Of a DNA stretch of 47,547 nucleotides, positions 26,899 to 35,724 are shown one piece after another. A program made the translations under genes and the position numbers. Within the stretch, counting starts at the first letter, position 1, and the number at the start of each line of letters is the position of its first letter. The notes beneath the pieces are model-generated. The model was not told the DNA's origin, ran no database searches, and worked only from the letters and a program-made list of their open reading frames with translations. The stretch comes from Bacteroidetes Order II. bacterium. GTDB taxonomy: Bacteria; Bacteroidota; Rhodothermia; Rhodothermales; UBA2364. The stretch covers positions 1 to 47,547 of the forward strand of contig JAEUSQ010000031.1 in the NCBI GenBank assembly GCA_016788705.1. Direction: 5' to 3'.

Positions 26899-26957
26899 AA
26901 AATAACCCTTTCGCGTCCGAAGAACCGCAAGGCGTTAAGATGTTAGGGCTACGCCCC
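26899..26957 (+). repeat. Repeat family, copy C (head and core)
   Basis: AATAACCCTTTCGCGTCCGA, AGAACCGCAAGGCGTTAAG, ATGTTAGGGCTACGCCCC. Positions 26922-26957 are the same as the matching part of copy B (36 bases compared by eye). It starts 44 bp after the end of the DUF5615 frame and breaks off at the C run. Confidence 0.75.
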
Positions 26958-26996
26958 TTTAAATTGTTTCTGTGCTATACCTGCTACGAAGATAGG

Positions 26997-27030
26997 TGGG
27001 CGCTACGCCCCCAGATTTTGGATTAACGCA
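26997..27030 (+). repeat. Repeat family, copy D (core and tail start)
   Basis: GCGCTACGCCCCCAGATTTT then GGATTAACGC. It continues where copy C breaks off, after about 40 unrelated bases, so C and D look like one copy with an insertion and a duplicated CTACGCCCC. It ends just before the stop of the acyl-CoA dehydrogenase gene. Confidence 0.7.
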
Positions 27031-27050
27031 ATTCGTTTTGTTGGTTTCTG

Positions 27051-29492
27051 TCACACCCATTCGGGATCGGCGGAGGCAGAGACCATTTCTGGAATGGGCT
27101 TATCCACCCATTCGAGCCTCTCGGACAGGTTTTCTGTGGATGTGTCTAACCCAAAAGACCTACCCGAAGATACGCCTTCGGTGGATTCTAAGTTGGGTTC
27201 AAAGTTGATCGTCGAGACCGTTTTTGCGGTTTTTGGTTCTTCTTTTGGCCACGAACTTGTTGCCTCCAAAATTGGCTGAAGGATCAAATCGGTGGTTTGT
27301 TCTTCGGAGGCCAAAGGTATAGGGTTTGGGGCAGGTTGCCAAATTTGGTGATAGACCTCGGAGGTTTTGGGTGTTCGGGACTTGGGATAAGTCGTTTTTT
27401 TGGTGAACAACGTAGTTGTTTGCCACGTAGTTTTTGTGGGCGCTGGTGCAGGAATTGGTGCGATCGCTTGCGGGATTTCTACAGGGAGTTGGAGGACCTT
27501 TGGTGGATCAAGCCGAGACTCCTCGGTTGGGACTTCTGCTACAACAAGTGGGGAGTGCTGGGCTTGGCTTGTAGCGTCGGCAACCAATGGAGCATTAGAA
27601 AGGGCAAGTACGGGCGATTTTTCGGGTAGTACAAAGCCTTCGTTAGGCAAGGTATCGTTGTATTGAATAGCAGCTTTGGCAGCAAGAAGCATAGAGTGGT
27701 CTGCATTCTCGGTTAAAGATTGGATGTTTTGCTGGATTGCTTGTTCGGCCAAGTCGAAGAAATGGACAAATGCGGCCCAATCGCGGTCTAACGTAGCGCT
27801 ATGCGATGGGTGTTCCAACTGATCTTCGATCTTAGACACACATGCAGAAAGGGCAAATAAATAAATCGCATTTTCTGCCAAGCGTGCTTGAAGTGCCTGC
27901 CGCGTCACCATTTTTTCTTGGTGCACAAATCCCGTTTTTTTGACCTGATAGCTATGTTCGGGGATGAGCCTTGCCAGACGATCTGCAAAGGGACGGAGTT
28001 GGTGGTGTTTTACAGGAATTTCGGGCTTTTGTTTTCTCAATCCCAGTATCACCTCGCCCCCCAAGGGCAAGGCTGTGCGCCAAACGGTGGGTTTGAAAAA
28101 AGAAGCCGTCATCCGACGGAGGTTTTGGGCGGTTTTTTGGTTTTTTTGCCATAGAAGTCGGTCGCGAATGCCCAATAATTGCAATGAAAGTTGCTTGCTA
28201 CCATAGGCATAAATAAAGGAAAGCATCACTTCGTTGGCTCCTTCCACAATGGGGTAAATGCGGGCATCGCGCCACGCCCTTTCCAATTCGTTCTCGGTGA
28301 TGTACCCTTCTCCGCCCATGATTTGTAGGGCATCGTTCAAGATATGATTTCCCATTTCCGAGCAAAAGACCTTGGTAGCAGCGGTTTCTACCATAATATC
28401 GGGGTCTTTTCGGTCCAACATGTTGGTTGTGAGGTACAAGACGGCCTCCATGGCATAGGCACGCGCCGTCATTCGGGCAATTTTTTGCTGGATTAATTCA
28501 AAATCTGCCAAGGGGCGTTTAAATTGGTAGCGGGTTCGGCTCCACTTAATGGCTTGGTTCATCCCGCGAATGGCGGCCCCTGTCACGCCCGCCGAGAGCG
28601 TACAACGTCCGTAATTAAGACAGGAAAGCGCTACTTGAAGCCCTTTTCCTTCTTCATGGAGCAGGTTCTCGAGAGGAACTTCCACTTGGTTAAACCGAAT
28701 TCGGGCTTGCCACGTGCCTCTAACACCCGCTTTGGAGCGATTGTGTTCAAAAACTTCTACGCCACGCATATCGGGCGTAACGATTAGGGCGGTAATGGCA
28801 TCTGAACCATCAGGCTGGGATTGGCGGGCCAAGACCGTAAAAAGTCCGGCGATTGCACCGGATGTACTCCATTTTTTTTCGCCGTTTAAGACATAGACTT
28901 GTCGTTCTGCATTCCATACACACGTCGTTTCTTGGCCCCCGGCATCGCACCCCACATTGGGTTCCGACAAACAAAAGGCAGAGAGTTTCTCGCGGGCCAT
29001 CATCGGTAGATAGCGTTGTTTTTGAGACTCCGTACCATATAAAATCAATGCTTTACAACCAATGGATTGATGCGCAGAAACCACCACCGAAGTAGCGGCA
29101 CAGCGAGCGCCAATGACGGAAAGTACGCGGTTATACGCCGTTACGCCCAATCCTAAACCGCCGTATTCTTTAGGGATTGTCATCCCCATCACGCCTATTT
29201 GGAACAAGCGATCTATGCACCATTTAGGGATTTCCTCGTTCTGGTCTATTTCTTTGGCCGGATGTTCGTGGGTCATATACGCCGTAACATCGCGGAGGAG
29301 TGCGGCTAAAGTCTCTTTTTCGTAGGCATTTTCCGCTGGGTAAGGCAAAACCAAGTCCGAACGAAAACGTCCCCAAAATAGGTTCTTGATGAAGCCCATT
29401 TCGGAAGGCTCAGGCCCCATCATTTGCTCTGTCTCGCGGATCATGTCCCGGTCTTTTTTGGAAAGGTTTTGCAAGTTGGAAAGTTGACTCAT
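27051..29492 (-). CDS. Acyl-CoA dehydrogenase family protein with long C-terminal extension
   Basis: I start it at the ATG at 29492 (813 residues, MSQLSNLQNLSKKDRD). Residues about 45-440 hold the flavin-dependent acyl-CoA dehydrogenase core: GVMGMTIPKEYGGLGLGVTA, AFCLSEPNVGCDAGG, GEKKWSTSGAIAG, RYQFKRPLADFELIQ, ALQIMGGEGYITENELERAW and RDARIYPIVEGANEVM. A helical domain follows to about 580, as in longer FadE-type members. The remaining ~230 residues are Pro/Thr/Glu-rich and low complexity, ending SADPEWV, with no known domain. It oxidises an acyl-CoA to the enoyl-CoA with FAD; chain length is unknown. It stands alone, with copy D of the repeat at its 3' end. Confidence 0.88.
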   Translation of the reverse strand: MSQLSNLQNLSKKDRDMIRETEQMMGPEPSEMGFIKNLFWGRFRSDLVLPYPAENAYEKETLAALLRDVTAYMTHEHPAKEIDQNEEIPKWCIDRLFQIGVMGMTIPKEYGGLGLGVTAYNRVLSVIGARCAATSVVVSAHQSIGCKALILYGTESQKQRYLPMMAREKLSAFCLSEPNVGCDAGGQETTCVWNAERQVYVLNGEKKWSTSGAIAGLFTVLARQSQPDGSDAITALIVTPDMRGVEVFEHNRSKAGVRGTWQARIRFNQVEVPLENLLHEEGKGLQVALSCLNYGRCTLSAGVTGAAIRGMNQAIKWSRTRYQFKRPLADFELIQQKIARMTARAYAMEAVLYLTTNMLDRKDPDIMVETAATKVFCSEMGNHILNDALQIMGGEGYITENELERAWRDARIYPIVEGANEVMLSFIYAYGSKQLSLQLLGIRDRLLWQKNQKTAQNLRRMTASFFKPTVWRTALPLGGEVILGLRKQKPEIPVKHHQLRPFADRLARLIPEHSYQVKKTGFVHQEKMVTRQALQARLAENAIYLFALSACVSKIEDQLEHPSHSATLDRDWAAFVHFFDLAEQAIQQNIQSLTENADHSMLLAAKAAIQYNDTLPNEGFVLPEKSPVLALSNAPLVADATSQAQHSPLVVAEVPTEESRLDPPKVLQLPVEIPQAIAPIPAPAPTKTTWQTTTLFTKKTTYPKSRTPKTSEVYHQIWQPAPNPIPLASEEQTTDLILQPILEATSSWPKEEPKTAKTVSTINFEPNLESTEGVSSGRSFGLDTSTENLSERLEWVDKPIPEMVSASADPEWV

Positions 29493-29712
29493 ATACAGCT
29501 TCATTTGAAGAGATGTCCAAAAAATCAGCAACAAACATGCCTATTTGGTCTTTTGGAGACAAAACCATCCGAAAGGTTTAGCGTTTTTGGGGTTTCTTTC
29601 ACTTTGTTTTCATAACAATGGCGGAATTGAAAGCGGTTTATCGTATTTTAAAAATGAAAACGTGCCCGCTTGATTTTCGGGATTGATTCACCATGATTAA
29701 CGCATCAATGCA

Positions 29713-30690
29713 ATGATAGAAAAAAGAAGAGCATTTATTCAGAAATTGGCCGGATTGGGTCTTGCCTCTATAACCAATTGTAAGCCATTGGTTGCTGCTC
29801 CGGTTTCCATAAAACGTATAGGAAAGCCCGTCATTCTTTCTACATGGGATAACCAGCCCGCCAATAAGCGTGCTTGGGAAATCCTCTCGAAAGGTGGTCG
29901 TGCATTGGATGCCGTAGAACAAGGGGTGATGATTACGGAGGCGGATCCTAATGACACGAGTGTGGGATATGGGGGGTTTCCGGATCGCGACGGAAATGTG
30001 ACCCTCGATGCCTGCATTATGGACGAAAAAGGACGTTGTGGTGCGGTGGCTTGTTTGCAACACATCATGCACCCGATTCAGGTGGCGCGTTTGGTAATGG
30101 ACAAAACGCCGCATTGGATGTTGGTTGGGGATGGCGCTTTGGAGTTTGCCTTGGCCCAAGGGATGAAAAAAGAAAACTTACTCACGCCCAAAGCAGAAGC
30201 GGCATGGCGGGAATGGCTGAAAACCTCGGAATACAAACCTATTTCCCCCGAAAACCATGACACGATCGGGATGGTGGCCTTAGACCAAAATGGACAACTC
30301 TCTGGCGCTTGTACAACAAGTGGGGCGGCGTGGAAAATGAAGGGGCGGGTGGGGGATTCACCGATCATTGGTGCGGGCTTGTATGTGGATAGTGAAGTGG
30401 GGGCCGCTAGTGCCACCGGGCTTGGCGAGATGGTGGTGCGGGCGTGTGGTGCGCATACCATCATCGAGTTTATGCGTCAGGGTTTATCACCGGAGATGGC
30501 CTGTAAAAAAGCCTTAGAGCGGATTATAAGGTTGTGGCCAGAGCATAAGGGGCAACAACTGGGGTTATTGGCGATAGACAACCAAGGCAATATCGGTGGA
30601 TATGGCCTCCGCCCCGGCTACAAAATGACCGTAACCGATGATAGTGGAACCCGTGTGGTGGTTCCGAAGCATTTGTTTGAGTGGGACTAA
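29713..30690 (+). CDS. N4-(beta-N-acetylglucosaminyl)-L-asparaginase (glycosylasparaginase)
   Basis: 325 residues of an Ntn hydrolase that cleaves the GlcNAc-Asn bond or related amides. Autoprocessing would occur before Thr184 in ENHDTIGMVALD, giving an alpha and a beta chain with Thr184 as nucleophile. Other family blocks are ALDAVEQGVMITEADPNDTS, VGYGGFPDRDG, MGxxGRxGAV-like MDEKGRCGAVACLQ, and TTSGAAWKMKGRVGDSPIIG. The N-terminus EKRRAFIQKLAGLGLASI is a twin-arginine signal, so the enzyme is probably exported folded. The stop codon overlaps that of pyrF on the other strand (CTAA). Confidence 0.92.
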   Translation: MIEKRRAFIQKLAGLGLASITNCKPLVAAPVSIKRIGKPVILSTWDNQPANKRAWEILSKGGRALDAVEQGVMITEADPNDTSVGYGGFPDRDGNVTLDACIMDEKGRCGAVACLQHIMHPIQVARLVMDKTPHWMLVGDGALEFALAQGMKKENLLTPKAEAAWREWLKTSEYKPISPENHDTIGMVALDQNGQLSGACTTSGAAWKMKGRVGDSPIIGAGLYVDSEVGAASATGLGEMVVRACGAHTIIEFMRQGLSPEMACKKALERIIRLWPEHKGQQLGLLAIDNQGNIGGYGLRPGYKMTVTDDSGTRVVVPKHLFEWD

Positions 30691-31523
30691 GCCCGATAGG
30701 GCATTTGGCGGGCTAATTTTTGGGCTTCACGTGCGGCGGCTTCGGCAAAATCGCGACCAGATGCGGCATATAAAATGCCTCGGCTGGCATTGATGAGTAC
30801 CGAGCCGCCGTTTGCGGTTCCTTCGGATACGGCCAAGTGGAGGTCGCCGCCTTGTGTACCAATACCAGGAATTAAAAATGGCAAACTCGGCGCTTCCTCA
30901 CGGATAGCCCGCATGGCGTGGGCTTGGGTTGCACCCACCACCAATCCTGCCGTTCCGGGCATCTCTTTTTGCCATTGGTTTACTTTTTGGGCGACGGTCA
31001 AATAAAGGGGTTTGGCTGCTTGGTCTTGGTTCTTAATGGTTTGTTTCTCAAAGTCATCTGCTCCGCGATTCGAGGTAAGGCTCAATACAAATGCGGCTTT
31101 TCCAGCAAAGCCGAGAAACGGTAACACCGAGTCTGCTCCCATGTAGGGGGCAACGGTGAGGGCATCGCAGTCGAATTGTACCAAAAACGCTTCGGCATAT
31201 TTGCGTGCTGTATTGCCAATATCGCCCCGTTTGGCATCGGCGATCACCAATTTATCGGGTGGAATGGCCTCCAATGTTTTTTTAAAAACCGTCCAGCCTT
31301 GCACCCCCAATGCCTCGAAAAAGGCTAAATTGGGTTTAAAACTACTGGTAAAGGCTTGTGTAGCCTCGATAATAGCGGCATTAAAGTGATAAACGGCCTG
31401 TGGCAGGTCGTATCTGGCCAATAGATGTTGGGGTATTTTGTGTGGATCGGGGTCTAATCCCACACACAAGAGGCTGTTACAAGCCGTTTGTGCTTCATGT
31501 AGCTTTTCGGGAAAAGTGTGCAT
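30687..31523 (-). CDS. pyrF: Orotidine 5'-phosphate decarboxylase
   Basis: Last step of UMP synthesis (OMP to UMP and CO2). I start it at the ATG at 31523 (278 residues, MHTFPEKLHEAQTACNSLLC), because this gives the family N-terminus followed by VGLDPDPHKIP. The catalytic block is DAKRGDIGNTA with Lys98, the type-2 (longer bacterial) pattern. The phosphate-binding part is FLIPGIGTQGGD and INASRGILYA. It follows pepA by 22 bp at the end of the histidine operon. It runs into the glycosylasparaginase gene, with overlapping stop codons. Confidence 0.95.
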   Translation of the reverse strand: MHTFPEKLHEAQTACNSLLCVGLDPDPHKIPQHLLARYDLPQAVYHFNAAIIEATQAFTSSFKPNLAFFEALGVQGWTVFKKTLEAIPPDKLVIADAKRGDIGNTARKYAEAFLVQFDCDALTVAPYMGADSVLPFLGFAGKAAFVLSLTSNRGADDFEKQTIKNQDQAAKPLYLTVAQKVNQWQKEMPGTAGLVVGATQAHAMRAIREEAPSLPFLIPGIGTQGGDLHLAVSEGTANGGSVLINASRGILYAASGRDFAEAAAREAQKLARQMPYRA

Positions 31524-31545
31524 GGCGTTGTTCCTGATACACTTA

Positions 31546-32955
31546 TTAGGCTGGAGTCTCGGCCAATCGTTGGGCAAAGTCAAAAACCAAACGGGTTCCA
31601 TAACCTGTGGCATGGCGCATTTTGCCAAAAGGGCCATCGCCATAGACCGTTCCGGCCACGTCTATATGTGCCCATGCCGGATGCTGATCTGTGAAGGCTT
31701 CTAAAAATTTAGCAGCGGTAATGGCCCCCGCTGGTCTTCCTCCAAGGTTTTTGAGGTCGGCAATGTCGGATTGTATTTGCTTTTTATACACCTCCCAAAG
31801 CGGTAAGCGCCAAAGGCGGTCTCCGGAGGTTTCTCCGCTTTCGGAAAGTTGGGCGGCTAAGGCATCGTTCGGGGTGAATAATCCGGCGGCATGATACCCC
31901 AAGGCCATCACACAAGAGCCTGTAAGTGTTGCGAAATCAAGTAGATAATCGGTTTCATAATTTTTTACTAAATAGGCCAAGGCATCTGCAAGGATAAGCC
32001 GCCCCTCGGCATCGGTATCTTCTACTTCGACGGTTTTGCCATTGTATAAGGTAATCACATCGCCCGGAAGGGTGGCATTAGAACCTGTTTTGTTCTCGGT
32101 GGCAGGGATGGCCACGAGGACGCGGATGGGTAGCTTGGCGGCGGCAATGGCGCTTATCGCCGAGAGGACAATGGCCGCGCCTCCCATATCGCACTTCATC
32201 ATATACATGTTTTCACTGGGCTTGAGGTTGAGTCCGCCCGTGTCAAACGTCACCCCTTTGCCAACCAGCCCCAGCGTTTTGGTGGCATTTTCCGGCTCAT
32301 AGCGGGCAATAATAAAATGCGCCGCATGATGGCTTCCGGCATTCACCGCAACAAGGCCGCCCAATCCCATATCTTTGAGGGCATCGCCCGTATAAATTTC
32401 GGTCGTAAAGCCTGTTTTATTCGCTAATTGTAGGGCATTTCCTGCCAAATGCTTGGGTGTGAGTTGGTTCCCCGGTGCATTGATGAGGGCCATGCCAGAA
32501 AGTGTGGCTTCTGCCAAAATCTGACCAAGCGCAATAGAGGCATGGGCGGAGGCGACATCTGGTACCACCAGTTCTATGTGGGCTAAAGACTTCTTTTTGG
32601 GATCGGTTTTCCAATGTCCCAGATCGTAAAGCCCTAAGAAAATGCCTTCCGTAATGGCTTGAAGGGCACTTTTTTCTTCGATGAGGGAACCATCGGGCAT
32701 CATTATGCCAAGGTCATTCAGTTTGGTTTTGTAGGCATGGACAAATTGGCGTACCACGCGGCGAAGCGTATGAGCATCGGGTTTCTCCCCTAAACCAAGA
32801 AACCAGCCGCTATCGTTTAAATGTGAATAGCGCTGAATTTCGCCTTCTTCTGCCAAAAAATCGGCCAGAGGGCGTTGGACTTCTGAAGGAGTCTGGTCTT
32901 TGGCAATAAATCGTATGGCCTCGAAACGGGTTTGGGGCACGGGACGGAGGATCAT
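31546..32955 (-). CDS. Leucyl aminopeptidase family (M17) metallopeptidase
   Basis: 469 residues. The M17 metal and catalytic residues are all visible: Lys233 and Asp238 in VGKGVTFDTGGLNLKP, Asp256 in MMKCDMGGAA, and Asp315, Glu317 and Arg319 in EDTDAEGRLILADAL. The usual NTDAEGRL reads DTDAEGRL here, a small deviation next to the metal ligand. The C-terminal block has PAGAITAAKFLEAF and WAHIDVAGT. M17 enzymes are cytosolic hexamers that release N-terminal residues with two divalent metals. It starts 12 bp after hisIE, so it is co-transcribed with the histidine genes. Confidence 0.93.
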   Translation of the reverse strand: MILRPVPQTRFEAIRFIAKDQTPSEVQRPLADFLAEEGEIQRYSHLNDSGWFLGLGEKPDAHTLRRVVRQFVHAYKTKLNDLGIMMPDGSLIEEKSALQAITEGIFLGLYDLGHWKTDPKKKSLAHIELVVPDVASAHASIALGQILAEATLSGMALINAPGNQLTPKHLAGNALQLANKTGFTTEIYTGDALKDMGLGGLVAVNAGSHHAAHFIIARYEPENATKTLGLVGKGVTFDTGGLNLKPSENMYMMKCDMGGAAIVLSAISAIAAAKLPIRVLVAIPATENKTGSNATLPGDVITLYNGKTVEVEDTDAEGRLILADALAYLVKNYETDYLLDFATLTGSCVMALGYHAAGLFTPNDALAAQLSESGETSGDRLWRLPLWEVYKKQIQSDIADLKNLGGRPAGAITAAKFLEAFTDQHPAWAHIDVAGTVYGDGPFGKMRHATGYGTRLVFDFAQRLAETPA

Positions 32956-32967
32956 AAAGGTTGGTGG

Positions 32968-33582
32968 TTAGGAGGGTTGATGGCGTGCTTCTAAAACAGC
33001 TAAAACGTCGTCTAATGGAATTTCTTTGGCTTCGAGCAAGACTAAAAAATGGAAAAGCAGATCGGCGGCCTCGCCTCTAAACAAGTCGTCGTTCTGGTCT
33101 TTGGCCTCAATCACCAATTCGACGGCTTCCTCACCCACTTTTTGGGCAATCTTGTTGATGCCTTTCTGAAACAAGGAGGTTGTATAAGACGGGATATTGG
33201 TGGCTACTTTTCGATGGTGGATGACTCCTTCTAAATGCCTTAGAAATAATAATTTATCCATTTTATTTTTTTCTCCCCAGCAGGTATCATCGCCTGTATG
33301 ACAGGTAGGGCCAGCAGGCAATGCCTTAACGAGCAAGGTGTCTTGGTCGCAGTCCAAGTGTATTTCAATGAGCTTGAGTATATTTCCAGACTCTTCGCCT
33401 TTAGTCCAAAGTCGGTTTTTGCTCCGGCTGAAAAACGTGACGAAGCCGGAAGATAAGGTCTGTTGCACCGCTTCTTGGTTCATATAGCCCAGCATGAGTA
33501 CCTGAGCGGTCTTTGCATCTTGGATAATGGCGGGAACCAAGTCGTCGGACTTTTCAAAATCTATGTTTTCGATATTAAACAT
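32968..33582 (-). CDS. hisIE: Bifunctional phosphoribosyl-AMP cyclohydrolase / phosphoribosyl-ATP pyrophosphatase
   Basis: Second and third steps of histidine synthesis. 204 residues, normal for the fused enzyme. The N-terminal HisI part (about 1-115) has VLMLGYMNQEA, SRSKNRLWTKGEESGN and the zinc cysteines Cys78 (HLDCDQD), Cys94 and Cys101 (GPTCHTGDDTCW). The C-terminal HisE part (about 115-204) has the MazG-like helices VGEEAVELVIEA and GEAADLLFHFLVLL. The start lies 37 bp after hisF, in the tail of the hisG-pyrF operon. Confidence 0.97.
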   Translation of the reverse strand: MFNIENIDFEKSDDLVPAIIQDAKTAQVLMLGYMNQEAVQQTLSSGFVTFFSRSKNRLWTKGEESGNILKLIEIHLDCDQDTLLVKALPAGPTCHTGDDTCWGEKNKMDKLLFLRHLEGVIHHRKVATNIPSYTTSLFQKGINKIAQKVGEEAVELVIEAKDQNDDLFRGEAADLLFHFLVLLEAKEIPLDDVLAVLEARHQPS

Positions 33583-33619
33583 GGCGTGTTAACCATTTGT
33601 TTTTATGTGTGATATAGGC

Positions 33620-34375
33620 TTAAAGGCGCATCGTGATCCCGCCAGCGGCAAGAAAGGCTTTAAGCTCAGGTATTGGGATTTCGCCAAAGTGGAAAATACT
33701 GGCGGCCAAGGCGGCATCTGCGGCTCCTTCACGGAAAACATCGGTAAAGTGTTCCTTTTTCCCCGCGCCACCGGAAGCAATTACTGGAATACTCCGGTTG
33801 GTAGAGAGTAAACGGGTTAGCTCTAAGGCAAAGCCATTTTTGGTCCCGTCGTGGTCCATCGAGGTCAAAAGGATTTCGCCAGCGCCCCGTTCTTCCACCT
33901 CTTTGGCCCATTCCAAGGCGCGGCGTTCGGTGGGGGCACGTCCGCCGTGTGTATAAACCACCCAGTCGTCTTCCGATCGGCGGGCATCTATGGCCACCAC
34001 CACAAATTGTGACCCAAATTGATTGGCAATCTCTGAAACCAAATTAGGGTTGCGAACCGCCGCAGAGTTTACCGATACTTTGTCGGCGCCAGCATAAAGC
34101 AATGTGGAGGCATCACCAACTGTATTGATACCACCACCGACGGTGAAGGGGATGTTCAGGACTCGGGCCACACGCTTAACCAATGCAACTAATGTGCCTC
34201 GATTTTCGACGGTAGCGGTAATGTCCAAGAACACCAATTCGTCTGCGCCTTGTTCTACATACGCTTGCGCCAGTTCTACTGCATCTCCGGCATCGCGCAA
34301 ATCCACAAAATTGATCCCTTTTACGGTTCGTCCGTCTTTTACGTCTAAACAGGGGATGATGCGTTTGGTGAGCAT
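33620..34375 (-). CDS. hisF: Imidazole glycerol phosphate synthase, cyclase subunit
   Basis: Closes the imidazole ring using ammonia from HisH. I start it at the ATG at 34375 (251 residues), which gives the invariant beginning [20 protein letters not shown]. The frame is open upstream only because of the overlap with hisA. The two catalytic aspartates of the (beta-alpha)8 barrel are Asp11 (CLDVKDG) and Asp130 (VVAIDARR). TVGGGINT and [10 protein letters not shown] form the phosphate sites. It starts 13 bp after hisA. Confidence 0.98.
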   Translation of the reverse strand: MLTKRIIPCLDVKDGRTVKGINFVDLRDAGDAVELAQAYVEQGADELVFLDITATVENRGTLVALVKRVARVLNIPFTVGGGINTVGDASTLLYAGADKVSVNSAAVRNPNLVSEIANQFGSQFVVVAIDARRSEDDWVVYTHGGRAPTERRALEWAKEVEERGAGEILLTSMDHDGTKNGFALELTRLLSTNRSIPVIASGGAGKKEHFTDVFREGAADAALAASIFHFGEIPIPELKAFLAAGGITMRL

Positions 34376-34388
34376 ATTTGCCTTAAGG

Positions 34389-35108
34389 TTAATCAACAAA
34401 ACGGCGAAGGTCGGATAATTGGATGGTTCCTTCATAAATTGCCTTTCCGATAATCGCGCCGTGAAGCCCATTTTCGCGCAATTTTTCGAGGTCTTCGATG
34501 TGGGTAACGCCACCACTTGCAATTAGCTTAAGACCCTCACATTCCGAGAGTAGGCGCTGATAAAGTTCTAAGGAAGGCCCCCTCATTGCTCCATCTTTGG
34601 CGATGTCGGTACAGATGACGTACTGCACGCCTTCTTTTAGGTAGGATTGGATAAACGGCAACAGTGCCACCTCAGTCAGGTCTTGCCAGCCACTCACGGC
34701 CACTTTTCCATCTTTGGCATCGGCACCCAAAATAATTTTATCAGGCCCATATTCCACCAACCAATGTAGGAACAAAGCGCGGTTTTGAATGGCAATGCTT
34801 CCACCTGTAATCATAGCTGCACCCGACGAAAAGGCAATTTTTAGGTCTTCATCGGATTGAATGCCACCACCAAAATCCACGACCAAGCCAGTTTTTCCGG
34901 CGATGTTTTCCAATACTTTATGATTGATGACACGCTTTTTCCGCGCCCCATCCAAATCCACTAAGTGCAAGCGGGTAATGCCTGCACCCTCAAACATTTT
35001 GGCCACTTCGAGCGGGTCTTCGTGGTAGGTCTTTTGGCGATTGAAGTCGCCTTGTGTTAACCGAACACACTTCCCCCCAATGAGGTCTATGGCAGGTACT
35101 ATTTCCAT
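34389..35108 (-). CDS. hisA: ProFAR isomerase
   Basis: 1-(5-phosphoribosyl)-5-[(5-phosphoribosylamino)methylideneamino]imidazole-4-carboxamide isomerase, the fourth step. 239 residues of (beta-alpha)8 barrel, starting [20 protein letters not shown] with catalytic Asp8. The second catalytic Asp130 is in [15 protein letters not shown]. Phosphate loops are [12 protein letters not shown] and [12 protein letters not shown]. It starts 4 bp after hisH stops, indicating translational coupling. Confidence 0.97.
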   Translation of the reverse strand: MEIVPAIDLIGGKCVRLTQGDFNRQKTYHEDPLEVAKMFEGAGITRLHLVDLDGARKKRVINHKVLENIAGKTGLVVDFGGGIQSDEDLKIAFSSGAAMITGGSIAIQNRALFLHWLVEYGPDKIILGADAKDGKVAVSGWQDLTEVALLPFIQSYLKEGVQYVICTDIAKDGAMRGPSLELYQRLLSECEGLKLIASGGVTHIEDLEKLRENGLHGAIIGKAIYEGTIQLSDLRRFVD

Positions 35109-35112
35109 GTTA

Positions 35113-35703
35113 TTACAAAGATAGGCTTAAAAAATTCTGCAAAATCATTGCGCCTACATCGCCACTCTTTTCGGGATGGAATTGTACCGCGTAGAAATTG
35201 TCGCGGTGGAGCGCGCCGCTAAAGGGCAAAACATAGTGTGTGGTGGCAATGGCTGCTGGGTGTTCCTCTGCATAAAAACTATTGTTATAATACACATAGG
35301 AGCCTTCTTTAATGCCCAAAAATAGCGGTGAATGCAAGTGATGGATGCTGTTCCAGCCGTTTTGTGGGACTTTCTCGGAGCCAGTGGGGAACTTCCGGAC
35401 GGCAACATCAAAAATACCGAGACAAGGCGTGTCGTTTTCTTCGGAGTGTTGGCACATCAGTTGGAGGCCCACACAAATGCCCAAAACGGGTTGTTTCAAG
35501 GTGGGTAGAAGGATATCTATACCGTTTTCCTGTACCGATTGCATAGAGGCGCGGGCTTCCCCGACTCCCGGAAAAATAACCCGATCGGCGGTACGAATTT
35601 CTTCGGGATCGTTTGTCCACACCGGCTCTACGCCCAGTCTGTTCAGGGCATTGACAACGGAGACAATGTTTCCGGCATTGTATTTGATGAGTGCGACTTT
35701 CAA
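35113..35703 (-). CDS. hisH: Imidazole glycerol phosphate synthase, glutaminase subunit
   Basis: Hydrolyses glutamine and channels ammonia to HisF. 196 residues of class-I amidotransferase fold. The triad is complete: Cys77 (GICVGLQLM), His176 and Glu178 (QFHPEKSG). YNAGNIVSVVNAL and the oxyanion-region FPGVGEARASM are typical. It starts 21 bp after the hisDB fusion gene. Confidence 0.97.
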   Translation of the reverse strand: MKVALIKYNAGNIVSVVNALNRLGVEPVWTNDPEEIRTADRVIFPGVGEARASMQSVQENGIDILLPTLKQPVLGICVGLQLMCQHSEENDTPCLGIFDVAVRKFPTGSEKVPQNGWNSIHHLHSPLFLGIKEGSYVYYNNSFYAEEHPAAIATTHYVLPFSGALHRDNFYAVQFHPEKSGDVGAMILQNFLSLSL

Positions 35704-35724
35704 AATAAGTATTGGTTAAACCGG

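Noticed and set aside
19717-27050. Insertion sequence or integrase in the accessory region
   Set aside because: No transposase, integrase or recombinase frame is recognisable on either strand. Mobility is inferred only from composition and repeats.
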